Of a stretch of DNA of 64,000 nt, positions 9,702-17,795 are shown one piece after another (the stretch's first letter is position 1; every line of letters starts with the position of its first letter). The notes beneath the pieces are model-generated. The model was not told where the DNA came from. It made no database searches and saw nothing but the letters and a program-made list of their open reading frames with translations. The stretch is from the NCBI RefSeq assembly GCF_000332155.1, contig NZ_KB235904.1, positions 1,324,590-1,388,589 of the forward strand. Reading direction: 5' to 3'. Position numbers and translations under genes: made by a program. Source of the DNA: Kamptonema formosum PCC 6407. GTDB lineage: Bacteria > Cyanobacteriota > Cyanobacteriia > Cyanobacteriales > Microcoleaceae.

Positions 9702-11513
9702 CTAAAAAGGAAAATAATTAATGCTGAAGTAGATGCCTTTTTCTTGCCAAGTGTTGTTCCCCGAATCAACGCTGATTAAGGGGATACTATAGTCGAGTCT
9801 GGCATTGAGCCGATCGCTCATTTGCCATATCAATCCTAAACCTGCACCCAATAAACGCTCTGAGTCGGGATTGACTTTCTCTCCCGAATGATTCCACCCG
9901 ATGCCAAAATCAATAAAGGGAGCAATCTGCAAAATGCCTTTGATTTTTGGTACGCGCCAAATGGGGATTCGTACTTCCGCAGAGGCGATCGCGCCGCTAT
10001 CACTTAGTAGTAAATCTTGCCGATATCCGCGTACAGTCTGAACACCGCCAATGCCAATTTGTTCGAGGGATAGTAGATCTCCGGTGGCGAGTTGAAGGTC
10101 AGAACGCAGAACTAGCAAAGTTTCGGGCGCTAGTAGCCGGACGTATTGAGCTTGTCCCCGCCATGAGAAAAAGCGGCTATCGGGGGCATCATCGTTTACA
10201 GTAGCACCAAAGATATCGGTGCCGAGGGAGAATTGCGATCGCGCTGCGAAAACTTGATTTTGACTGCGCTGCACGTATTCTTGAAAGAAGCGAAAGGCTG
10301 TAACTCGCGTTTCCCCTTGGTCGTTGGCTCCTGGTGAAAGGGGATAGTTCTCTCCTAATAGAGAAGTATCGCTTTCTTGACGCGAAAAAGTCAAGCCTAA
10401 AGCTAATTCGCGATCGGGTTTTAGAACTATTGGTTGGCGATATGTGAGTTCGTAGGTGCGCGATCGCCCTTCGATGTCTAGGCGATCGAAGGGTTCTTCA
10501 ATCACGTTAGTTTTGGTAACGCCTGCTGCAATTTGAATTGTGCCGTTGTGAGCGTTGACGGGGACAGTATAACTGGCATTTAATTCATTACTACCGTCGG
10601 TGTTGGCATAAGATACATTTAATCCGTCACCCAAACCGATTAAATTAGCTTGGTTGATGCGAACGCCGCGTCGAAAACTGCCTACACTAGGAGAGCGGTT
10701 GTTGTCTGCAAATAGCTCAACGCTAAAGGTATCTGCTTCTTTGACTCGCACTTGTAAGCGGCTGCGTTCGGGCCGACTTCCGGCTTGAAGTTCTGCTGAG
10801 ATATTAGCAATCTGAGGGTCGAGTTGCAGCAGTTGTAATGCTTCTAGCAAGCGATCGCGGTTTAAGGGTGGACGAGTGGCGAGGTTTAAGCGCGATCGCA
10901 CGTAGTTAGAGTTAAGCCGCCGATTTCCCGTAATCTCAATTCCCTCTAACCCTCCTTCAATCACCCGAATTTTAACAATTGCTCCTTCTCTAGGAAAGGT
11001 TTGGTCAGTTGGAATCACCGCACCGGAATTGACATAACCCGCATCTATGTATTTTTGAGTGATGGCTGTTTCTACCGCCAGCAGTTCGCTAAAGGTGATT
11101 TCCCGTCCCGTAAATGGTTGAGCGATTGCCGATAATTCGCGATCGCTAAAAGCAGTATTACCTTCAAACTCAAACCGTTCCACCCGAATTGTCCCCGGAA
11201 TTTCCGGAGAGACTTGATTGGGAGGATTTGGGGGGATTGGCTGTAAGGGAAGCGGTTGCGGCTGCGGCGGTGTAGAATCGGGCAATTCAGGTGGTTTCGG
11301 GAAAATGGGGTTAGGTAGTTGAGCCAACTGCAAGTCGGGTTCATTAAAAGTAAAAGCTGGGATTGGAGGTAAGCCATTGCGATCGCTACTGGCAACTTCT
11401 AAATCTTGAACATTTGAAGGCAAAGTTTTCACCTCGCTAGCCGCAACTTTAGCTCCTCCCACCATTAGCCAAACAAACCCCGTTAGCCCCAATAGTATTC
11501 TAAGACGAGTCAT
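9702..11513 (-). CDS. TpsB outer-membrane transporter (ShlB/FhaC/HecB family)
   Basis: Exports the TpsA proteins encoded just downstream. Start: the ATG at 11513 (MTRLRILLGLTG...) gives a signal peptide and has GCAGGAAAG about 11 bases upstream; a start 36 bases earlier would put a charged stretch in front. Order of parts: signal peptide; Pro-rich linker with repeated PP/QP; POTRA 1 (about 109-183, IRVERFEFEGNTAFSDREL...SGAVIPTDQ); POTRA 2 (about 184-255, EGIEITGNRRLNSNYVRSRL); then a 16-strand-type barrel with FADNNRSPSVGSFRRG and the conserved VRGYRQD motif of loop L6. It ends INYFPF, with the terminal aromatic expected for outer-membrane insertion. Length (603 aa) is normal for the family. 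It is the first gene of the TPS run. Confidence 0.93.
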   Translation of the reverse strand: MTRLRILLGLTGFVWLMVGGAKVAASEVKTLPSNVQDLEVASSDRNGLPPIPAFTFNEPDLQLAQLPNPIFPKPPELPDSTPPQPQPLPLQPIPPNPPNQVSPEIPGTIRVERFEFEGNTAFSDRELSAIAQPFTGREITFSELLAVETAITQKYIDAGYVNSGAVIPTDQTFPREGAIVKIRVIEGGLEGIEITGNRRLNSNYVRSRLNLATRPPLNRDRLLEALQLLQLDPQIANISAELQAGSRPERSRLQVRVKEADTFSVELFADNNRSPSVGSFRRGVRINQANLIGLGDGLNVSYANTDGSNELNASYTVPVNAHNGTIQIAAGVTKTNVIEEPFDRLDIEGRSRTYELTYRQPIVLKPDRELALGLTFSRQESDTSLLGENYPLSPGANDQGETRVTAFRFFQEYVQRSQNQVFAARSQFSLGTDIFGATVNDDAPDSRFFSWRGQAQYVRLLAPETLLVLRSDLQLATGDLLSLEQIGIGGVQTVRGYRQDLLLSDSGAIASAEVRIPIWRVPKIKGILQIAPFIDFGIGWNHSGEKVNPDSERLLGAGLGLIWQMSDRLNARLDYSIPLISVDSGNNTWQEKGIYFSINYFPF

Positions 11514-11563
11514 AATTAAGTCTTTCCTGCCCAGGATTAAGTGAGTCAAATCACTAATTGTTT

Positions 11564-11592
11564 TTTATAGCCTTAATTCATGAGGCTATAAA
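11564..11592 (-). promoter_or_regulatory. Stem-loop in the leader of the tpsB gene
   Basis: TTTATAGCCT (11564-11573) pairs perfectly with AGGCTATAAA (11583-11592) around a 9-base loop. It lies about 50 bases upstream of the tpsB ATG. In tpsB direction it is followed by A residues rather than U, so it is not a standard terminator. A role in mRNA stability or attenuation is inference. Confidence 0.4.
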
Positions 11593-11655
11593 TTAGAATA
11601 GATGTCACCAAATGCTTTCCTAGCATAACTAATATCTGAGTTATTAATTCACAAC

Positions 11656-12159
11656 TCAAGACCGATCGGCCTTGGCACTCCCCGATAATTCAGCACTTTG
11701 CACCCGTGCCATCCGAATTGTTTGGGGAAATACACCCACTAAAAGAGCCAAAGCCAGATCTGGAAGCTGTGCTACCGTTTCGGAGTCAAAATACTGTTCA
11801 AACTGAGTCAAAAGCATCTGCGATCGCACCACAGGCAAACTCCTTGCCGTTAATTGTTCAGTTAAACGCACCCAATGCCTGCGAATTCCATAAGCTTTTT
11901 GTCGCTCTTCAGGAGATTTCGGCTCAACCAAGCAAACATCTCCCACTAAAATCACCTCTTGGCAATCGCGATCGAAAACACCCCCAACAGCGGCTCCCGG
12001 CCCCGCAAACTCAGCGTGATACACCTTAATCAAAATTAGACCATTACGGCGACGACTGTCCACAATCAGCAATTTACCGCTGTGGATCTGGGTAAGAATT
12101 TCTGGCGGTTGGGGGTACTCAATCAATTCTGTACCGCAGTTTAGGCGTTCATTATCCAT
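11656..12159 (-). CDS. Conserved hypothetical protein (167 aa)
   Basis: No family recognised. The ATG at 12159 (MDNERLNCGTELIEYPQPPE) is preferred over a TTG at 12189; neither has a good ribosome-binding site. The N-terminal half has short beta-strand-like hydrophobic runs (KLLIVDSRRRNGLILIKVYH, EVILVGDVCLV). The C-terminal part looks helical (LTQFEQYFDSETVAQLPDLA) and ends in charged residues. No signal peptide or membrane segment. It lies upstream of the tpsB gene on the same strand, separated by 142 bp, so a link to secretion cannot be claimed. Confidence 0.6.
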   Translation of the reverse strand: MDNERLNCGTELIEYPQPPEILTQIHSGKLLIVDSRRRNGLILIKVYHAEFAGPGAAVGGVFDRDCQEVILVGDVCLVEPKSPEERQKAYGIRRHWVRLTEQLTARSLPVVRSQMLLTQFEQYFDSETVAQLPDLALALLVGVFPQTIRMARVQSAELSGSAKADRS

Positions 12160-12395
12160 GCCAACAAAGCCGGAGGGCAGAGCATACAAATAGAGCTAAA
12201 GTAGGTGCTAAATTAAAGTATCCATCACTTCCGCCTCTGAATTAGAATCAAGAATTTGCAAGCAGAAGAGATTGAAAAATCCGCTTTGAGCCTCTTTCAG
12301 CTTTCTCTGTAAGGGCCCATGACGATATCTCCCCCTCTCTGGGACTTCGATCGCAAATCCCACCTCCATCAACTTTTTGAAGATTCCAAGGCAGC

Positions 12396-12830
12396 ATGAT
12401 TGAATATCAATTGCAGATACAACAAGCCGTAAATACCCTCAAAACTGATTTACCCACACTTTTTGAGCAAGATATTTCCTATGATATCTATACAAAAGAT
12501 ATTTATTTTCAAGATCCAGTCAACAAATTCAAAGGAAAAATAAACTATCGTATTATCTTTTGGACTCTACGATTTCATGCTCAGCTATTTTTTACAGAAA
12601 TTCACTTCGATTTGCACGAAGTTGGTCAGACAGCATCAGATACTATTCTAGCAAAATGGACTGTTCGCGGTACCTTACGAGTTCCCTGGAAAGCTCAGAT
12701 ATTTTTCAACGGCTACTCTACTTACAAGCTCAACACTGAAGGTCTGATCTACGAACATATCGACACATGGGATCGGAAACCAGGAGAAGTATTAAAGCAA
12801 TTTATCCGCAAAGGAGACGAGATTAATTAA
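12396..12830 (+). CDS. DUF2358 family protein (144 aa)
   Basis: Matches the cyanobacteria/plastid family DUF2358 (a SnoaL/NTF2-like fold): IYFQDPVNKFKGKINYRIIF near residues 36-55, WTVRGTLRVPWKAQIFFNG near 89-107, and a C-terminal EGLIYEHIDTWDRKPGEVL block. These small cytoplasmic proteins have no established function. The ATG at 12396 starts the domain directly; only a weak AAGG lies upstream. The next gene is 96 bp away on the same strand. Confidence 0.85.
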   Translation: MIEYQLQIQQAVNTLKTDLPTLFEQDISYDIYTKDIYFQDPVNKFKGKINYRIIFWTLRFHAQLFFTEIHFDLHEVGQTASDTILAKWTVRGTLRVPWKAQIFFNGYSTYKLNTEGLIYEHIDTWDRKPGEVLKQFIRKGDEIN

Positions 12831-12914
12831 AAATTAAAATTTCAAGATTAAGGACTGTTGAGTATCCAAACCCGCTAACAATTGCTAAAATTATCATTTG
12901 CTGAAATTTATCAA

Positions 12915-12918
12915 AGGG
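12915..12918 (+). promoter_or_regulatory. Ribosome-binding site that sets the GTG start of the fasciclin gene
   Basis: AGGG here lies eight bases before GTG at 12927. Upstream in-frame alternatives (a TTG at 12882) lack any such site and would add residues not seen in this small family. Confidence 0.6.
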
Positions 12919-12926
12919 AAAAGATC

Positions 12927-13337
12927 GTGACTGATATTGTCGAAACTCTCACCAATGCAGGGTGTTTTAAAACATTGCTGACTGTAATTGAAGCGGCTGG
13001 TTTGTTAGATCTGTTGCAGGGATCGGGACACTACACTATTCTCGCACCAACTGACGAAGCCTTTGCTAAGATTCCACCTAATACTATCGCTTCTTGGATG
13101 GAAAATATTCCTAAACTCAAACAAATTCTGAGCTATCATATCATATTTGGTGATGTCAGAACTGATAATTTTCTTGAACTCACTTCCGCTGAGACAGTAG
13201 AAGGTTCAGTAGTTGGGATTGATACTTCTGACGGTATTAAAATCAATCATGCTAAAATCCTCAAAGCAGATATTCTTGCCGACAACGGCACGCTCCACAT
13301 CATTGACGCAGTGTTAATACCAGCGTTAGTTAATTAA
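12927..13337 (+). CDS. Fasciclin (FAS1) domain protein (136 aa)
   Basis: Single FAS1 domain filling the whole protein. It begins TDIVETLTNAGCFKTLLTVI; the FAS1 H1 block GHYTILAPTDEAFAKIP lies near 34-51, followed by the YHIIFGDVR segment and the H2 block LHIIDAVLIP at the end. FAS1 domains mediate adhesion or matrix contacts. This short type, common in cyanobacteria, has no signal peptide when started at GTG 12927, the start supported by a close AGGG. It is followed by GGGTGGGG...CCCACCC (about 13346-13364), a possible weak terminator hairpin. Confidence 0.88.
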   Translation: MTDIVETLTNAGCFKTLLTVIEAAGLLDLLQGSGHYTILAPTDEAFAKIPPNTIASWMENIPKLKQILSYHIIFGDVRTDNFLELTSAETVEGSVVGIDTSDGIKINHAKILKADILADNGTLHIIDAVLIPALVN

Positions 13338-13413
13338 TAGCAATCAGGGTGGGGAATACCCACCCAATCTGTTAGTTGAAGCCTTCAATGCTATTCCCTT
13401 CTTCCCCGATCAA

Positions 13414-13577
13414 TCGGAGCATCGGAGCATCGTAGCCCCTCTTCTTCCCTGAGCATCGGAGCATCGGAGCATCGTAGCCCCTTCTTCCCTAGCCCTGAGC
13501 ATCGGAGCATCGTAGCCCCTTCTTCCCCTAGCCCCTAGCCCCTAGCCCCTAGCCCCTTCTTCCCTAGCCCCTTCTTC
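13414..13577. repeat. Short tandem repeats: GGAGCATC/TAGCCCC/TTCTTCCC mixture
   Basis: Runs of (G)GAGCATC followed by the heptamer AGCCCCT in tandem and TTCTTCCC blocks. The run overlaps the 3' end of the amylase gene (13542-13577), whose last residues EEGAREEGARG are translated from it. No gene is seen elsewhere in 13338-13541. Confidence 0.85.
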
Positions 13578-15032
13578 ACTAAGTATTAAGCCAGTCCGAG
13601 GGGGTATGGTTAATTCTAGTTGCTTAGTTTCGCCTTCGAGGTTCCACAAAACCTCGCCTCTGCCATATATAACCTTATCGGGATGAGATGTAAGATTAGG
13701 TGTATCAAAACTAACATTAACTGGTTCAGTTCCGACATTAACTGCCACAATCAATTCCTCTGCATCCAAAATTCGAGCGAAAACATAAGCTGTTCCTTCA
13801 GTGAATAGAACATGATATAATCCTGTACGAAGAGCTGGGTATTTTTGGCGCAAAGCTATTAAATACTTGTGGTAATTTAACACATCAATTTCCCAATGTT
13901 GTTCCATCGGAAAGCCTCGGCGAGAATCTGGATCTAAACGACCAGGTAAGCCAACTTCATCACCATAATATATGCTAGGAGCACCGGGAAATGTTAACAG
14001 TAGCAAAGTCGCGAGTTCGACAGTCGATTTATCGCCTCCAGCAATAGAAAGCAGGCGTGCTGTATCGTGACTTGCCAGCAAGTTTAGCTGAGTAAGCTGT
14101 ATTTCCCAAGGATAGAGTTCTAACAAATATTGGATTTTTTCGCCGTACTCTTTAGCAAATAATGGTGGGTAGGGATGGTAAGATCGGCCTTCTACTTGCT
14201 GAATGTCAACGCGATCGCCTGCTGTAAAAGCAATAGTCGGCCCGGCAAAAAGATAATTCATTACGCCGTCAAATTGAGTACCATCCAGCCATTCTCGCGC
14301 ATCTAGCCAGACTTCACCAACGATATAAGCTTCGGGATTTATAGCTTTTACTCGCTCTCGAAATTCTTGCCAAAATCCGGGTGTTTTAATTTCAAAAGGA
14401 ACATCTAAACGCCAGCCATCAATGCCGAATTTAATCCAATATTCGGCAATTTCCATGATATATTCTCGCACTTCTGAGTTATCATGATTAAAGACTGGCA
14501 AGGCGCGATTTCCATCCCAACCAGCGTAGTTAGCAGGGAACTCACCATTGTAGGCAGATAGCGGCCAGCCTTCTATTTTGAACCAATTTAACCAAGGAGA
14601 ATAGGGGCCATTTTCAAGGATGTCATGGAAGAAGAAAAAACCGCGACTCGCGTGGTTAAATACGCCATCAAGAACAACTTTAATGTTACGTTCATGGGCG
14701 GCATCTAAGAGTTCCTTAAAAGCAGGATTTCCGCCTAACATGGGATCGACTTGGTAATAGTCGTGGGTGTGGTAGCGATGGTTGCTAGCAGATTGAAAAA
14801 TGGGGGTAAAGTAGATGGCATTGATGCCTAAGTCTTGTAGGTAGTCTAATTGTTCCATTACACCCCATAAGTCGCCACCTTTGTAGCCTTGGAGGGTGGG
14901 AATTTCATGCCATTCTTCCCAGAGGAAGTTTTGCAAGAGGCGTTTGCGGGGTTGTTTGCTTCTGGCGAAGCGATCGGGGAATATTTGGTAGAATACGGCG
15001 TGTTTTACCCAGTCTGGCGTTTGAATTTGCAT
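13542..15032 (-). CDS. Glycoside hydrolase family 13 (alpha-amylase/neopullulanase-type) enzyme
   Basis: Cytoplasmic alpha-glucan hydrolase by family; no signal peptide. The (beta/alpha)8 barrel begins at once (WVKHAVFYQIFPDRF). Catalytic motifs: DGVFNH 122-127; GWRLDVP with the nucleophile Asp210; IVGEVW with the acid/base Glu240; SHDTAR with Asp323. HTHDYYQVDP (88-97) fits the cyclomaltodextrinase/neopullulanase subgroup, although the N-terminal CBM34 domain of that group is absent. Probable role: turnover of glycogen-derived maltodextrin. The last 11 residues (EEGAREEGARG) are encoded by heptamer repeats that have run into the gene, so the natural C-terminus has probably been replaced. No Shine-Dalgarno seen. 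Confidence 0.92.
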   Translation of the reverse strand: MQIQTPDWVKHAVFYQIFPDRFARSKQPRKRLLQNFLWEEWHEIPTLQGYKGGDLWGVMEQLDYLQDLGINAIYFTPIFQSASNHRYHTHDYYQVDPMLGGNPAFKELLDAAHERNIKVVLDGVFNHASRGFFFFHDILENGPYSPWLNWFKIEGWPLSAYNGEFPANYAGWDGNRALPVFNHDNSEVREYIMEIAEYWIKFGIDGWRLDVPFEIKTPGFWQEFRERVKAINPEAYIVGEVWLDAREWLDGTQFDGVMNYLFAGPTIAFTAGDRVDIQQVEGRSYHPYPPLFAKEYGEKIQYLLELYPWEIQLTQLNLLASHDTARLLSIAGGDKSTVELATLLLLTFPGAPSIYYGDEVGLPGRLDPDSRRGFPMEQHWEIDVLNYHKYLIALRQKYPALRTGLYHVLFTEGTAYVFARILDAEELIVAVNVGTEPVNVSFDTPNLTSHPDKVIYGRGEVLWNLEGETKQLELTIPPRTGLILSEEGAREEGARG

Positions 15033-15248
15033 TTTAGTATGGTTGAGCGTCCATGACTAGGTTACATTTGTCGTGGCTGCTTTTGAATCTAACTTTTGGT
15101 AGAAAGCAGTCCATATAATGTTTAATAATGTAAGTATCTAATGTGAGTGAGGGGTGACGGGGTGGGGATAGGTATGCCGTTGATGTCTGCGATCGCTTGC
15201 CAGTCGAGTCCCAGTTTTTCGCAAATTTCCCCGTTACGGAATGATAAG

Positions 15249-15349
15249 TAGAAGGAAGAAGGAAGAAGGAAGAAGGAAGAAGGAAGAAAAATTTAGTTAT
15301 CTAGGAGAGAAGGAAGAAGGAAGAAGGAAGAAGGAAGAAAAATTAGGTT
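15249..15349. repeat. Heptamer repeat AAGGAAG in two blocks
   Basis: Two purine runs of GAAGGAA units (about 15249-15290 and 15308-15339), each followed by AAAAATT, lie between the divergent-end of the amylase gene and the dacB stop. The 328-bp gap 15033-15360 holds nothing else recognisable except a HIP1 octamer (about 15189). Confidence 0.8.
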
Positions 15350-15360
15350 GATTTACTTAC

Positions 15361-16791
15361 TCAACATCTCTTTAACCTAGTTAATACCAACACAATCTCA
15401 TCTATTGCTTCCCGTAAATCTCCCGCAGACAAATCAGATTGGTTGACAATAATACTAAAAGCCAACGGCTCAAAATTCGCAACTTCTACATATCCAGACA
15501 AGGCAGAAACACCAGTTAAAGTTCCTGTTTTGGCGCGGACAATTCCTTGCGCTGATGTATTATTAAAACGATTCTTTAATGTACCGCTTGTACCTGCAAC
15601 TGGCAAAGAATCACGATAAATAGATTTTACTGGCGAATTAGCCATCAATCTCAAAGTTTGCACCAAAGCCTCTGGACTAACTAAATTCTGACGAGATAAA
15701 CCAGAACCATCAGCTAATACATAACCATCAGGATTAACACCTAATTGAGTTAATGCTGCTGCTAGCTCTGGCAAACCAAATCCAACTCGATCTTTTCGGG
15801 GTAAAGGTGCAATTTTACCCAGTAATCTTACTAACACCTCAGCATAAATATTAACGCTTTCCTGATTAGTCTCCCTCACTAAATCCGCCAATAGTGGAGA
15901 TTCAACTGCTGCTAATTCTTGAGTTTGTGGCGAAAAATTAGATGCAACTAACGCCTGCTTAACAGTAATTCCCTCAGCATTAAGTACCTGGCGAAAGCGT
16001 TGAAGAAAATTATTAGCGGGATTGACAACCGACACATAAGCAAATTCAGACTCAGAACCGAATCTCAAATTTCCCCTAACTCGAATTATCGGTTGCCAGA
16101 AATCTCTCCCAACTTCCACAAACTCCGATTCATCCTTTCCCACAGTCACAGAATTATTCTCAATTCGCCACTGATTTGCCTGTGTTACATCGGCAAAGGT
16201 AACTCGCAGCGGTTGACCGATAGATTGTGGTGATAACACTAATTTTATCGCATTTTCATTGAAAATTAAACTATTAATTGGTGCTCCGTAGCCGGCTTGC
16301 ACGTCTTCCCATTCCCAATTCCGATTTACTGAATCTCCGGGAAAATAACTATCATCAGCGATCAACTCGCTAACTTGATTAACTCCCCGCTGTTTTAACT
16401 GTTTCGCTAAATCTTTTAATTGAGTTTCCGTAATGCTCGGATCGCCTCTTCCTACAATGTATAAACGTCGATTTTGATCGCCATAAACAGAAGTTCTTAT
16501 CCGAAATTGAGGGCCGAGTTTTTGCAAAGCCGCCGCCGTTGTCAACAATTTTACATTGGAAGCAGGTATGAAATATTGCTGAGCATCTCGACTGTAGAGA
16601 GTTGTCGCCGTAGATAAAGTTTGAATCACCATCCCCCAGCGAGAGCGACGAAATTGAGCGCGATTGGCGATCGCATCCACCGCTACACCTAACTGAGCAG
16701 GACAAATATTCTCAGCAGCTTGTCTTTGAGCAACCGCCGTCAGCGGCCATCCGATGATTACCAGTAACAAACTAATCCCAATTCCTTTCAT
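15361..16791 (-). CDS. dacB: D-alanyl-D-alanine carboxypeptidase/endopeptidase, PBP4 type
   Basis: Class C low-molecular-weight penicillin-binding protein that trims or cleaves peptidoglycan peptides in the periplasm. Signal peptide MKGIGISLLLVIIGWPLTA, cut after AVAQ. Active-site motifs: SxxK as SNVK (78-81, in IPASNVKLLTTAAAL), SxN as SVN (312-314), KTG at 421-423 (RAKTGTLTG). The insert between motifs 1 and 2 (about 100-300) is normal for DacB. Length 476 fits. An AGGAT sits very close to the ATG. Convergent with nothing and divergent from the response-regulator gene 164 bp away. Confidence 0.93.
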   Translation of the reverse strand: MKGIGISLLLVIIGWPLTAVAQRQAAENICPAQLGVAVDAIANRAQFRRSRWGMVIQTLSTATTLYSRDAQQYFIPASNVKLLTTAAALQKLGPQFRIRTSVYGDQNRRLYIVGRGDPSITETQLKDLAKQLKQRGVNQVSELIADDSYFPGDSVNRNWEWEDVQAGYGAPINSLIFNENAIKLVLSPQSIGQPLRVTFADVTQANQWRIENNSVTVGKDESEFVEVGRDFWQPIIRVRGNLRFGSESEFAYVSVVNPANNFLQRFRQVLNAEGITVKQALVASNFSPQTQELAAVESPLLADLVRETNQESVNIYAEVLVRLLGKIAPLPRKDRVGFGLPELAAALTQLGVNPDGYVLADGSGLSRQNLVSPEALVQTLRLMANSPVKSIYRDSLPVAGTSGTLKNRFNNTSAQGIVRAKTGTLTGVSALSGYVEVANFEPLAFSIIVNQSDLSAGDLREAIDEIVLVLTRLKRC

Positions 16792-16955
16792 ATCCTAGTT
16801 ATATTTGCGCCAGAAGCTTAATTACATCTCAGCCTAAAGGTTGAGGGAGCTTAGATAAAATAAGTTTACTATGATTGTAGGGTATTACCCCCTGTAAGTA
16901 TAAGTACACAAGTAAACTTGGCAACATAAATTCTGAATTTTGAAGGAGCAGGAAA

Positions 16956-17375
16956 GTGAGCTTAATTCTAATTGCCGACGATCGGCAGAATTGGCGCGAT
17001 CTAACTCGGCACGCCATGAGAGCAGATAATTATCGCACATTAGAAGCTAGCAATGGTAGAGAATGCTTAGAGATGATTAGCGCTTATCATCCTGATTGTA
17101 TTATTCTTGACATTGAGATGCCAGAAAAAGATGGTTTTGAAGTGCTGGAAACTCTTTTCAATCAATCAGTAAAGATTCCAGTAATAGTATATTCATCTGC
17201 CATACAAGAAATTACTCGCCTTTATTGCTTGACAATGGGAGCAGCAGCATTTATCAGCAAGCCGGCAACCGATTTAGAACTGCGTAATACTATTAAGACA
17301 GTCCTCAGCAAATACAAAACAACAGAGAAGCACATAGATGTCAATCAACCTCAAATCGGAGTTTTTCACAGGTAA
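16956..17375 (+). CDS. Single-domain response regulator (CheY-like receiver)
   Basis: A 139-residue receiver domain without an output domain. Acid pocket Asp8-Asp9, phosphoacceptor Asp52 (CIILDIEMPEKDG), switch Ser80/81 (VYSSA) and Lys102 (FISKPA). The start is GTG at 16956, eight bases after AAGGAG (16942-16947). A tail of about 20 residues (TEKHIDVNQPQIGVFHR) follows the domain. Partner kinase unknown; no kinase gene adjoins. Confidence 0.9.
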   Translation: MSLILIADDRQNWRDLTRHAMRADNYRTLEASNGRECLEMISAYHPDCIILDIEMPEKDGFEVLETLFNQSVKIPVIVYSSAIQEITRLYCLTMGAAAFISKPATDLELRNTIKTVLSKYKTTEKHIDVNQPQIGVFHR

Positions 17376-17447
17376 AATCTTACCATAAGTGTGACTTTGA
17401 ATAATTAGTGGGCAGTAGTTTGAAACGACACAGCAAATATGTTTTAA

Positions 17448-17516
17448 TAGGACTTAGGCAACAAGGCTAGTAGCGCCCCTGTCTTGGCCGCATTCAGTTT
17501 TGATGCGTAAGTCCTA
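17448..17516. repeat. Fold-back element with TAGGACTTA-GCA ends
   Basis: TAGGACTTAGGCA (17448-17460) and TGCGTAAGTCCTA (17504-17516) are inverted copies with one mismatch. Same family as 6281-6366. The rest of the 420-bp gap 17376-17795 is AT-rich and shows no gene; a promoter for the next gene is expected there but no convincing -35/-10 pair was found. Confidence 0.65.
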
Positions 17517-17795
17517 CGATCGGTTTGTGCAAGTGGCATTTTAAGTTCATGGGTAGAAAATGAGATGCCCTTTGCGTACAGAATAACTTGCATTTGGCTG
17601 GGAAGATATTGAAGAAAATAATAATTTAAATAAATTTTGAATAAACTGAAAATTAATTCACGTCTTTAGATTGAGAGTTAAGATTAAGAATCTCGCTCCT
17701 CAGACAGAATTTATAGTGGGTAATATTAAGTAAAATTAGATCGATTAAGCACAATTTTTGACTAAGCAGTTAATATAGTTCTGGGAGAAATAACC

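Noticed and set aside
12882-12926. TTG start for the fasciclin protein
   Set aside because: No ribosome-binding site, while the GTG at 12927 has AGGG at the right distance and matches the usual N-terminus of the family.
13414-13577. CRISPR array
   Set aside because: Units are 7-8 bases long with no spacers; the same holds for the other heptamer runs.
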